Source of the DNA: Pholis gunnellus
Taxonomy: Eukaryota > Chordata > Actinopteri > Perciformes > Pholidae
DNA length: 64,000 bases
Direction of reading: 5' to 3'
Assembly (NCBI GenBank): GCA_910591455.2
Contig: OU342806.1
Coordinates: forward strand, 14,291,426-14,355,425
The notes under the pieces were generated by a model. It worked only from the letters and a program-made list of their open reading frames with translations, searched no databases and was not told the DNA's origin. Made by a program: the position numbers and the translations under genes. Shown one piece after another: positions 22,919 through 33,552 of this stretch (position 1 is the first letter of the stretch; each line of letters opens with the position of its first letter).

Positions 22919-25346
22919 GAAGAGGCAGGAGCTGATTGAGAGTATTAAGATGTACAAACCCACAGTTAGCTCTGTGTCCCAGGTTCGGGTCCTGCTTATT
23001 GGACCAGTTGGAGCTGGAAAGTCCAGCTTCTTCAATTCAGTCAACTCTGTATTCAGAGGCCACGTCACCAGTCAGGCCATCGCTGGCTGCTCTGCCACCA
23101 GCCTCACCACACAGGTTAGTTCCTTCCACTGATTGATTTCAAAATGAAAATCCTACTCGGTCCCAATTTTGTGGATTGTCACTCAATCATTTTGTTCTCG
23201 ATAGTTCCGTACCTACTCTTTGAAAGCTGGGCGAGAAGGAAAACCTCTGCCGATCATCTTTTGTGATACCATGGGACTGGAGGAAAGCACTGGGGCGGGG
23301 CTTGATATCGATGACATCAGCAGCATCCTTAAAGGTCATCTACCAGACCGTTATCAGGTAAAGCTTTTTGTAACATTGAGCAGGATATTAAATGTGTGAG
23401 ATATTGATTTGGTTGAAGTTAACTCAAACTGTCCCTGTGTTTCCCCTCACCTGTATGACTCAGTTCAACCCGTCCGCTGCTCTGCATTCGGAGGTCCACA
23501 GCTATCGTAAATCTCCAGCTCTGAAGGACAAGATCCACTGTGTGGCCTACGTCTCTGATGCCTGCAAGGTGTCTATCATGCCCAAAAAGCTGGAGGAGAA
23601 GCTGGATGCTATCCGCAGAAAGGTCAACCTAATGGGTCAGTAAAATGTAGTCTCACATCATTATAATGAAGACATATTGTACTGTATATGCACACTCTTG
23701 TATGTGTTCTTAATCTCAACAAAGTATGACAAGCATACTGTAGACATACTGTAGATTTCTACTAATGCTTCTCTCAGCTGCATGCTCGAACTTGTGGTGG
23801 TTTCATGGGAGCTTTGTTCTGTGTTCACAAAGTAAATGTTTTTGTAAAAATCATGGAGAGTTTAACTTCTGATAGCAAGTGCTCAAGCGTGACAATGTAT
23901 GTCAACATTTTTACAATGGAGGAAGACAGTAGTGTCCATAGAATATACACTAAATTCCTCCGACGGTCTTCAAAGAAATGCCCCGTATTTTATCAGTGTG
24001 AAAATTATTCACGTGACAACGCAAGATGACTAGTAAACGACACAGCGTCTGTTATATAGGGAACAGTGAATGTGAAAACGAGGGAATGAGTTTAGACAAA
24101 GACATAGTAGCCAAGTAAATGTTTCAAGAAAAGTCAGTTTTTTGTGCTTCAGTTTTAGAAGAAACATTTCAATCAGGAGAGACTTGTTTTATAGTTTAAC
24201 AATGATTTATTACACATGCAAATATGAAAAGTGCAAAGTCTTTGGCGATTGGACTCCATCATGAAGTACTATCACCGAGGGTAGGGATACTGAGGTCCAA
24301 TAGGCCTAATCCCCCCTGGAGTCCAGACACTGGTGGTGGTGGTGAAGAGAGCTGCTGCAATCTGATGATGAATCAGGAGCATGATTGAGATGCTGACTGG
24401 AGGTGACTGGGGTGGAGGAGGGTCACGCCTGCTTAGCTGAAATGACAACTGACAGCAGCAGAGAGAACACTTTTAAAGTTGATTGCACCGATATGATTGG
24501 CTTAAGGAAACTGTGCCGAATCTGGTTGGTTACTTAAAAGTGCACGCCCCCAATCAGCTGATAGAGTAATTCCAAGGAGAGGAGAGACAGATTATGAGTG
24601 AGTGTCTTCCTGACTGAACTTGCGCTTGAGCTCCATTTAAATTGCAACACAAAAGTAAAGTATTTAAGAAGTGCTAGAATTGACAGCCTGATAAGTTAAA
24701 ATCAACAGCATTTTGGAAATGTTCTTTCTGCTCTGTTGTTTCCAGGGATTCCTCAGCTGGTCCTGCTCACTAAAGTTGATGAAGCCTGCCCTTTGGTGAC
24801 CGAGGACGTGAGCAACGTTTACAAGAGTTCCTACATTAAGGAAATGGTGAGGATTTTAGAATTTTATACAGAAGGGAAAGACGATTTGTTGTACTCTAGA
24901 GTTGTAATGTGTTTTAATTGATTTATCTAGTTCAGATACATTCAATGGACTTGATGGTGTTGAATTGAAGATGTATAAAATTTTATATTTTATGTCATCT
25001 GTTTTTTGTTTAAAAGTTATTTGTCTTTTAATGGATAGTCAACCGAAACAAACACCATCAATATAACATCAACTTTTCCAATGTTGAACTTACAAATTTA
25101 AACAAAATGTAGTACATCACAAACAATTCTTTGTTGTCTCTTGTGATTCAGATGCAGGAGGTCAGCGCTCGTCTCGGCGTGCCGGTGTCCTGTGTCATTC
25201 CAGTGAAGAATTACAGCGAGGAGTTGGAGTTGGATCAGAACTGCGACATCCTGCTGCTTAGTGCCGTCATCCAGATGCTTCGTTTCGCTGATAATTACTT
25301 TGATGAAATCAGTGACCGATTCAGCGACATTGAAATCAAAGCATAG
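22919..25346 (+). CDS. ifi44-like: IFI44-like GTPase, copy B (5' exons not found)
   Basis: Exons are 22919-23114, 23205-23357, 23464-23635, 24746-24846 and 25152-25346, all in phase, giving about 272 aa and stop. Motifs are P-loop GPVGAGKSS, G3-like CDTMGLEES, KDKIHCVAYVSDAC, G4 LLTKVDEACP, and the C-terminal MQEVSARLGVPVSC block. The first exon enters in phase 2, as in copies A and C, so a coding exon must precede it. None resembling the TLDc exon or the short FEKPWRPVVW exon is visible upstream, where a hAT fragment and simple repeats lie. No in-frame ATG for a normal start was assigned. The fourth intron is enlarged to 1.1 kb. Either this is a 5'-truncated copy or its first exons lie far upstream. 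The body has no disabling change. Confidence 0.75.
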
Positions 25347-26740
25347 AAAGTATTTATGCATTGGATGTATACGACTTTGTCCAACTGTAATATGATGTCC
25401 ATCACAATGATCCATCTATTTACCGGCAGGTGATTCCTTGATATATATACTGTATATACACACATGCACACAGTTTTGGTGTTACATTAGTATTTGCTTT
25501 AGCACTCCTTGCAAGTTTTGACTGCCAGGCGCACAGATGGTCATTGAAATCGACCACTTTTGTTTAGTCTTTGGTGTTTAACGTGTGTGTACGTGTACAT
25601 GTATTCCCACTGTAGGTGCAACGGCTTAGAATAAATTAAAATAGCTACAAATATTTGTAGTGAATAACAGAACTTAAGTTGCATTCATTTCGCCTTGGGG
25701 CAACATTAAACAGACCAGCATACATATTCAAAAGCGTTTATTTAATAGATAATAACAATTACACAAACAATATGTAATCTAACTCAATATACTTAATTAA
25801 AGAAAACCTAAAGGGAGTGTGTATGTGTTTATATGGACGAGAGAGTATGTGCAAAATGTACCCATCGGGTTTAAATCAGCAACAGTGTGGATGCGTCTTT
25901 TTTCTCCCTCATGTTCTCCAGGCATGAGCATAAACAAACATGGTCCAAACAGAAGCCCATGGAGCTTCCTCTCCACGTGAACAGCTGTGTTTAAGGCCAT
26001 TATAAAGTAGGGCTGCTACCTTTCTTTGAGTAATCTTAACAATTAATCGATTATTTAAAAGATTCTTTTTTTTAAAGTCCTGATTAATATAACAAATCAT
26101 GAATTGTTAATTAATTAATTAAACTAAAATAAATATCAAAAACTTGTCTGATTAATATTTAAATATTTTATTCAATCATCTTCTCTTAAAAACAAATATA
26201 ACAAGATGATCCCTAATACTGGACCTCAGATTTAAAAGGATTGCTGTGACACATAAATTCATTTCTTCACTGTATATCATAGCAACCCTTTCCCTGAACT
26301 GTACAAAACCACATTTATATTTCAGTAAATTTAAAACTTTAAATGGTTATGACATTCATTTATTTTGTCACAGGAGTAATATGCACTGAAGATAATGATA
26401 ATGCTCAGTCAATAATGTTAAACAAAAATCAATACACGTTCAATGACAGAAGTCCTGCTTAGCCGTGTAGTATTACACTGTACTATAGTACGTATAGTAT
26501 AGAGTATAGAGTGAGGGGCTACTTGACATGCTGCCTTGTTAGCCAGACTGGCAAGAGTTGTTGTTCTGCAGTCTTTGCTGTGATGTGTTCCTGTTGCAGG
26601 TCGTAGGAAACCAGTCGCTCCTTTGTTCGAATGCAGAGTTACTAACTTGGAGCAAACATGCTTTATTACTTCACATGGAAAGTTAGCTGGCAGACTTTCT
26701 CTGTCATAGCTGCAGGCGCTAAACTTATTTACACTGGGTT
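25347..26740. other. Intergenic, 3' flank of copy B
   Basis: The first 100 bp (ATGTCCATCACAATGATCCAT...GGCAGGTGATTCC) match the flank of copy B' at 21.66-21.73 kb. The rest is AT-rich with no gene seen. Confidence 0.5.
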
Positions 26741-28390
26741 GCATACTTAATATATTATGACTTATATTATCACTTTTTTGATACACTATACTGTGACTTT
26801 TTATGAGTTTTTTTCGACATACTATGAGTTTTTTGAAAAACCATATATTGACTTTTTCACCTTAATAAACCCTTTTTCAGGGCTTTTATTGAAAAAGAAT
26901 AATATGGTTCTTCAGCAATATATTATGACTTATGACTTTCTTTGACATTCTATAAAATTACCTTTTTATGATTTCTTTCGACATATTATACTGTTACTTT
27001 TATGAGACCTTTGATGACATGTTATACAATGTTATTTTTAGACATACTATACTCTGACTTTTGTTTTATTTCGACATACTGTACTATGACTTTTTAGGAC
27101 CTTTTTTATCATGCTGAATTATGAATTTTTTCAATGTACTATACAGTGACTTTTTGAGTTTTTTGACAAACCATATATTGACTTTTTCACCATAACAATT
27201 CCTTTGTATTTTTAGGACCTTTTTCGAAAAAAGAATACTACGGTTCTTCAGCGGTATACTATACTATTACTTTTTATTGACTTTCTTTGACATACTATAC
27301 TATGACTTTTTAAGGACCCTTTTTGACATACTATACTCTGCCTTTTTTTCGACATACATTACTATGGAACATACCTCTTTATTTTGCATTCAATACTAAG
27401 CTATTCAAATAATACACAGGTTCATATATTCATGTTTTTATTTTAAACATGTGCAAGGTTCAGTGGGGTGGCCGTGCCACTGCCATTCATAAACATACCT
27501 TGTCAACTGATACCAATGCCAATATCAACATTGTCTGTCAATTGCATGATAGTCATGCATACAAGCTATTAAAATTGACGTTTTTATTTTAAACATATTT
27601 GTGGAAACGAAAATGATTGATGGCCTATTAGTGCCACTGCCATGCATAAACATAACTGTTATCTTGCATACAATACTGAACTATTAAAATAACGGACAGA
27701 TTCATGTTTGGAAAAAACAATTGTCTAATCAACCAAAGATTTCGCGGACCCCCTGCAGTACCTCCGCGGACCCCGTAGGGTCTTGCGTTTTGTAGTTTTA
27801 TTTGCAAACAAACACTTGTGCTGTATAACACGCATTCAAAACGTTCAAAGACTTTAGCAACGGTGTGCAAACCTGGCTACACTATCCCATGACTTTTTTA
27901 GGTCCTTACTATAATGCCATTTTTCTACATGCTTGCTTTTTTTTTACATACTATACTAAGACTTATTTCGTCCTATTATACTACAACATTTTTCGACTTA
28001 TTTAAGTTTGACTTCTTTTCCTTTTTTCGCCGAAAAATAGTATAGTAGCCGTATGACTTTTTGGACATACTATACATATTTTTTAACATACAATACTTTT
28101 TTTGACATACTCAACTTTGACAGTTTTTCGATATATTATACTATGTCTTTTTTTTGCAACATACTATTCTACGACTTTTTTGGGACCTTTCTCGATATTT
28201 TGATGTACTATACTATCACTTTTGTCAACATACTAAAGAATGCCTTTTTTCGAGATACTATATGTGACTTTTCCTGACATAGGCCACTATACTACGAGAT
28301 TTATATTAATATTATACAATTCCTCTTTTGTTTTTTTCGACATATTAAACTATGACTTCTTTTATTTTCTTCGACATTTTTCCAGTCATA
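26740..28390. repeat. Degenerate AT-rich tandem array (CGACATACTATACTATGACT)
   Basis: Dozens of diverged copies of a roughly 25-30-bp unit, close to CGACATACTATACTATGACT followed by a T run, fill 26.74-27.36 and 27.87-28.38 kb. The middle part (27.37-27.87) carries a short internal duplication of CATAAACATA...TTTTTATTTTAAACAT. Units vary in length and spacing, and some occur in the opposite orientation (GAAAAATAGTATAGTAG at about 28,031). Confidence 0.8.
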
Positions 28391-28493
28391 TTTTTATTAT
28401 TATCATTTTTTGATAACTTGTGGTCTGCGCACATTATTTCACATAATGTAGGCAATGTAATGTTTTCTATAGACGTCATCATGTCGGGGTTAA

Positions 28494-28508
28494 GGGAAAA
28501 CGAAAGTT
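28494..28508 (+). promoter_or_regulatory. IRF/ISRE-like site upstream of copy C
   Basis: GGGAAAACGAAAGTT contains GAAANNGAAA, the core of the ISRE read in the opposite orientation to that of copy A. It lies about 350 bp before the proposed noncoding first exon end of copy C. Confidence 0.55.
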
Positions 28509-28769
28509 AAAAGTTATTTCAGTCAAATCAGCAAGAATATGTCTTTAACTTCCGGTATTTACCTTCAAAATAAAGGGGTTATTTATGTGATCAAGTGTAC
28601 ATTTATTTAAAGTAGTCTAAAAGAAAAATTAGTTTGTGAATGCAATATTATCATGCTAAAATGTGATTATGGGAGTTGAAATGTTATACAAATTCGTGAC
28701 ATCCGGTAATAATCTAAATTAGCTAAGACTCATTTTAACTCTTTTATATTGAAGGTAACAACTGAGTAC

Positions 28770-28777
28770 TTTCGGTT
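28770..28777 (-). promoter_or_regulatory. Second IRF core near copy C first exon
   Basis: TTTCGGTT, reverse complement AACCGAAA, fits the IRF core AANNGAAA. It is only about 80 bp upstream of the predicted donor at 28854. It is a short match and could be chance. Confidence 0.35.
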
Positions 28778-28779
28778 TT

Positions 28780-28853
28780 TTTCATTCTGTTTGTGTCTGC
28801 TGGGCTATTGACAGCTGCTAACATCCAGTACTCACCGTCGTCTTTCCTGGAAA
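28780..28853 (+). other. Probable noncoding first exon of copy C (3' end)
   Basis: A good donor GAAA|GTGAGT at 28854 pairs with the TTTTTAG acceptor at 29584, leaving 48 nt of 5'UTR before the ATG at 29633. The 5' border of this exon is not defined by the sequence; 28780 is only a lower guess. Confidence 0.4.
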
Positions 28854-29632
28854 GTGAGTTGTTTTTTTCCTGACTTTGTACATATATATATATATATATA
28901 TTGTACATATCCTTTTGCAATTCTTCGACAAAAACTCTTGTTTTACGACTAATATGCCAATGGGCACTATAAAGTTAAATATAAATGCTGCATGGCTGGA
29001 TCTGTACCTATGACTGACTGTTTAGCTTTCACGTTTAATCTTTAGTTTGGGCGTTTCTTAAGTTACTGTAATGTATAATTATGACTGTTTCATTTCAATT
29101 GCACATCATTTAATTAGAATAGGTCTTCTCTGAAAATATTTGCATAATGTGTCAATGGCAGTGTTTAAGCCTACATGTTTAGTGAGGTGCATTTGAAAGG
29201 TGATGCGTTCACTTACTGGTGTAAGTCTACTGACATGCATGAATGAAATACATAGTAAATAACTATCTTTGAACACAACTGAAGAAAATTATTTGAATAA
29301 GAAAAAAATATGTAGGCCTACTATTTCCACCACTCTCGACTCATTAGGGCGACTCAATTAATTTAGGGTCATATATTTTGTATATAGTACAGTATATCTG
29401 ATTTATTGTGTGTTCCAAGACCTGGTTCAAATGCCAGGTACATTTAACTTGAGAAAGCTGATTAAGTGTCTCAACTTGGATCTTGGATCATGGTAAATGA
29501 ATCCAGTTTACCCCATGGGTCATCTCAAATTAGATATACGGCTTCAAACCTACAACCATGCAACTGTTTTTGTTTTGTTTTTAGACACCTCGAAGGCACC
29601 AGTCAGGAACTTCAGCAGAACAACCATCTAGA

Positions 29633-32600
29633 ATGAGCTCCATGCTAACCAGCAGCCAGCAGAAAACCATCTGCGTCCAGCTGGGAACAGTCAAACTCCA
29701 GCTGCTGTACAAGGCCAGCATCCATGGCTTCACAGGCGCTGCCTTCCACCAGCGATGTGACAACCGCTGTCCCACAGTGTCTGTGGGCTATAATGCTTCC
29801 GGCTATGTGTTTGGAGGCTACACCAAACAACCCTTCAGTCAGTCAGGGCAGTACGTGAATGATGACCAGGCCTTTCTTTTCACCCTCAGGGGAGAAAAGC
29901 TCCTCAAATATCCAGTCACTAGCCCCGTTTATGCAGTGAAAATGGTGGGTGCTTCTGGTCCATATTTTGGAGAGGCGTTGGTTCTTGCCAATGGAAGCAA
30001 AGCAGTAGTCCATACCAATCCAGGACAATATTACAACTTCACTGCTCTAGAGATGCATGGCAACGACCTCAACCTGACCGAGTGTGAAGTCTATGAAGTG
30101 GAGGGTAAGTTCAATACAAACAACAAAATATTAATGCTTACCATGTTTCATAGAAATATATTGTGTCTTACATCAAGCACAAGGCAAGCCAGATTCAGCA
30201 CTGAACCTATAAGCAAAGCATTTATATTTTCCCATTTTCATAAATTATATTTGTGTTGCACTTTACACAATAAACTCAATAATATTCTTATTTTGTTGAA
30301 GTTCTGCCAGGATACACAATAAACAAACACCATACATTTGGTTACCAGAAACCAGACCTCTTTATAAAAGGACCCCTGGATACATCTGGATTGTTGTTGC
30401 TACAAGACAGCAGGTTTGAACAGGTTCGCTCTCGTTAAGTGGCAGATAGCTGTAGTTTTATTTTTACCACTGACTGACAAATAATAACCAGTAGTGAAAA
30501 TTGAATTTCAGTTCAGTGTGAATATTTATTTTGTAGGGAAAACTAAAGAAACAAACAAGGGAGATGTTGTTATAAGTAGAAAAACACACTTTTAATTTAT
30601 TTACTTGATTCATGTTTCATAACTACAATGTAACAGATTTTAAATTATATCGCTGGATGATATTTGAATACAATTAGATCATATTTTTTTAAAAGCTGTT
30701 TTTTGCTTTTCAACAGCAATCCCAGAATTTGAGAAGCCATGGAGGCCGGTGGTCTGGGAAAATGAGTAAGCTGGATGTGATAACACTTTGCATCATATAA
30801 TAATACTATTACTGTACTCATTTTTAACATGTTACAGTATACTGCACCATGTCAAGACAAAAAGGAAATTATAGTTGAAGATGTTTTAAAGCTGCTCTTG
30901 TTTCGTCAGGAAGAGGACAGAGATGATGGAGAGTATTAAGCTCTACTGCCCCGTATCCAGCTCTGTGTCCCAGGTTCGGGTCCTGCTTATTGGACCCGTT
31001 GGAGCTGGAAAGTCCAGCTTCTTCAATTCCATCAACTCTGTATTCAGAGGCCACGTCAGCAACCAGGCCATCGCCGGCTGCTCTACCAACAGCGTCACCA
31101 CACAGGTTAGGCTGGTTTCAGCTACTGCTGATATAGTTCATATCATTGTAAAACACATATCTGATTTTTCAGCCACAAATAAGCAACATAATATACACCA
31201 CTACTACTGTGATAATACGAGAAATTCAAAATATTTTTAATGATGCTAGCGGCGCACAGGGTTTACATTTGTTGTTTTTAATGAAATGTCTCAACAACTA
31301 TTGGATGGATGAGGTGGAATTCTGTAAAGACCTCCTCAGTATGAATTGTAATAATTCTGATGATACCCTGACTCTTTGCTGTAGTCTAGTGTCATCATGG
31401 AGTCAGAATTTTATTTTGATTAATAACAATAAGCAATATATTTCAGCATAACTAATTCATTCCCATCAGCTTTAAAATGGACTTATTTATTGTTAAAGCA
31501 TGGTAACACGCTGTCCCGAGATGGTGAACACTAGCATTGTCATTGTGAGCATGTTAGCACGCTGACGTTTCAGCATTTGGCTCAAAGCACCGCTGTGCCC
31601 ACAGCCTCACAAAGCCATTAGCATGGCTGTAGACTTGTTGAGGCAGGTCTTTAATCTGGCCTGAGATCTGCCCTTAACAAAGAAAATGGAGGAAAAGTTG
31701 TTATTGTGTTCTCCGCTCAGCCTGTTTCACCAACATAAAGCATAACATAAAGCTGTCTTTGCGGTTGCTGGTCAAGTATGCTTTTCCAGTCCTGCTTATG
31801 AATGCTTGAAAAGGCGTGAATGAGTCTTTGTGCTGAATAAGTTTCACCATCCACAATCTCGTGCAATAAACTCCATTACGTATTATCTGACAGTTTCGCA
31901 CCTACTCAATGAAAGCTGGACGAGGAGGAAAACCACTGCCAATCATCTTGTGTGATACCATGGGATTGGAGGAGAGCACGGGGGCGGGCCTTGATGTCGA
32001 TGACATCATCAGCATCCTCAAAGGTCATCTGCCAGACAGCTATCAGGTACAGCTTTTTGTTGAATTCAGCAGGATAATAAAGCTTTTGTTCTGTTACTCA
32101 AACCGTCCTTTTCTTTCACCTGTATGACTCAGTTCAACCCCTCAGCTCCTCTGCATTCGGAGGCCAGCGGCTATCGCAAGTCTCCGGGCCTGAAGGATCA
32201 AATCCACTGTGTGGCCTACGTCACTGATGCCTGCAAGGTCTCCATCATGCCTGCAAAACTGGAGCAGAAGCTGGAAGCTATTCGCAAAAAAGTCAATTTG
32301 ATGGGTCAGTAAAAAACGACATTTTAATAGAAAAGCTTAAATGAAACATAATAGACATTTGGTTTCTAATAGTATCACACAGTAGAGACACTGCATTTTA
32401 GAGATAGAGACAGGATGGCTACATTTTTTGGTTGTTCAAAGTAAAGAATGATACACTATCTGAACATGTTTCCTTTTCTTTCCAGGTATTCCTCAGCTGG
32501 TCCTGCTGACTAAAGTGGATGAAGCCTGCCCTTTTGTTTCACAGGACATCAGGAACATTTATAAGAGCGGCTACATTGAGGAAATGGTGAGATCCACTTG

Positions 32601-33135
32601 TGAAGAGGCTTGTTTGCAGTTTTATTTTTTTGATCTGTGTGTAAGCCACACGGTAACATATCAGAAAATCATTTCACTTTTTAAGTTCTTGTCATCTTAT
32701 TAAGTTGTACAGCAACGGCTCAAATATACAATAACAACATTGTCGCTGAATTGTAATCGGTGGTAATAATCTACAGAAACACATACATGTAACACAATCA
32801 ACCTCTCTGTTGTGGTAGAAGTAGAAAAAAACAAAACATGAGACTTTACTTAAATTAATGCAATTATTTGTCTTGTGGTGTAAAAAACTTCCCTCATTGT
32901 CTTTTGTGTTGCTTTTGTGATTCAGATGCAGGAGGTCAGCGCTCGGCTCGGCGTGCCGGTCTCCTGTGTTGTTCCGGTGAAGAATTACAGCAAAGAGTTT
33001 GAGTTGGACCTGAACTGTGACATCCTACTTCTCACCGCTGTCATCCAGATGCTTCGCTCCGTTGATGGTTACTTTGATGAAATCAGTGACCGACTCAGCA
33101 ACGTTGAAACCAAAGAAGTAAAACCGTTATTTTAA
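29633..33135 (+). CDS. ifi44-like: IFI44-like protein, copy C (TLDc + GTPase, complete)
   Basis: Exons are 29633-30104, 30717-30765, 30910-31105, 31894-32046, 32133-32304, 32486-32586 and 32926-33135, all GT-AG and in phase. The product is 450 aa, the usual length of IFI44/IFI44L. Residues 1 to about 157 are a TLDc domain (LYKASIHGFTGAAFHQRC, VGYNASGYVFGGYT, DDQAFLFTL). A short linker exon (FEKPWRPVVWENE) leads to the GTPase: P-loop GPVGAGKSS, CDTMGLEES, and G4 LLTKVDEACP. It ends in the MQEVSARLGVPVSC block. IFI44-family proteins are induced by type I interferon and reported as antiviral or feedback factors. This is the only copy here with the full vertebrate architecture and is probably the parent of the cluster. 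IRF-type sites lie upstream. Confidence 0.93.
31270..31640. repeat. Dispersed fish repeat, copy 3 (longest)
   Basis: CTCAACAACTATTGGATGGAT then the CATGTTAGCACGCTGACGTT and AGCATTTGGCTCAAAGCACC words extend the same element seen near 7.1, 15.5 and 37.2 kb. It enlarges the intron between the P-loop and DTMG exons of copy C. Confidence 0.7.
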
Positions 33136-33546
33136 GTTCCTCAAAATGACCCATCGTCCAGCAGGCCAAGATGGCTACTCCCATTCACAGCCTCGTCGTT
33201 GCACTGGATAAATGGATAAATGGATAAATGCCTGATAACAATGAGCTATTGTTAATATGAAGAAACACATCACCTTGATTCCAAACGGTAGTGTACATTG
33301 CCCAGATTTAGCTTTAGCTGCTTTACATTATGCATCCTGGTTCAAAGTTTATTTTTATTTTTTTCATCAAGCTTTGTAGTGAACAATCTTTTTCTTAAGA
33401 GTATTTGATGCCATGGGAACAACTTCCCAGTATTAGCAGATACAATCATGCATACTAGTTTGTGCTTCTAGCTTTCAGTGGTAAGTTGTCTTGTAGAATC
33501 TGGAAACTTCCTTTGTAGATCTTTTATTGTCAGTATTTTGTTGTTC

Positions 33547-33552
33547 AATAAA
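33547..33552 (+). terminator. Poly(A) signal candidate for copy C
   Basis: AATAAA about 410 bp after the stop of copy C. After it, 33.59-33.67 kb matches the flank of copy B' at 22.03-22.11 kb (GACCAGCTGAGGAGCA), so the duplication unit runs past the gene end. Confidence 0.5.

Noticed and set aside
24170..24600. Candidate mobile element enlarging the fourth intron of copy B
   Set aside because: The segment looks foreign compared with the short introns of copies A and C, but I could not find terminal repeats or a target-site duplication.
27628..27870. 80-codon minus-strand frame inside the AT-rich array
   Set aside because: The GCGGACCCC words suggest a repeat fragment; no protein similarity seen.
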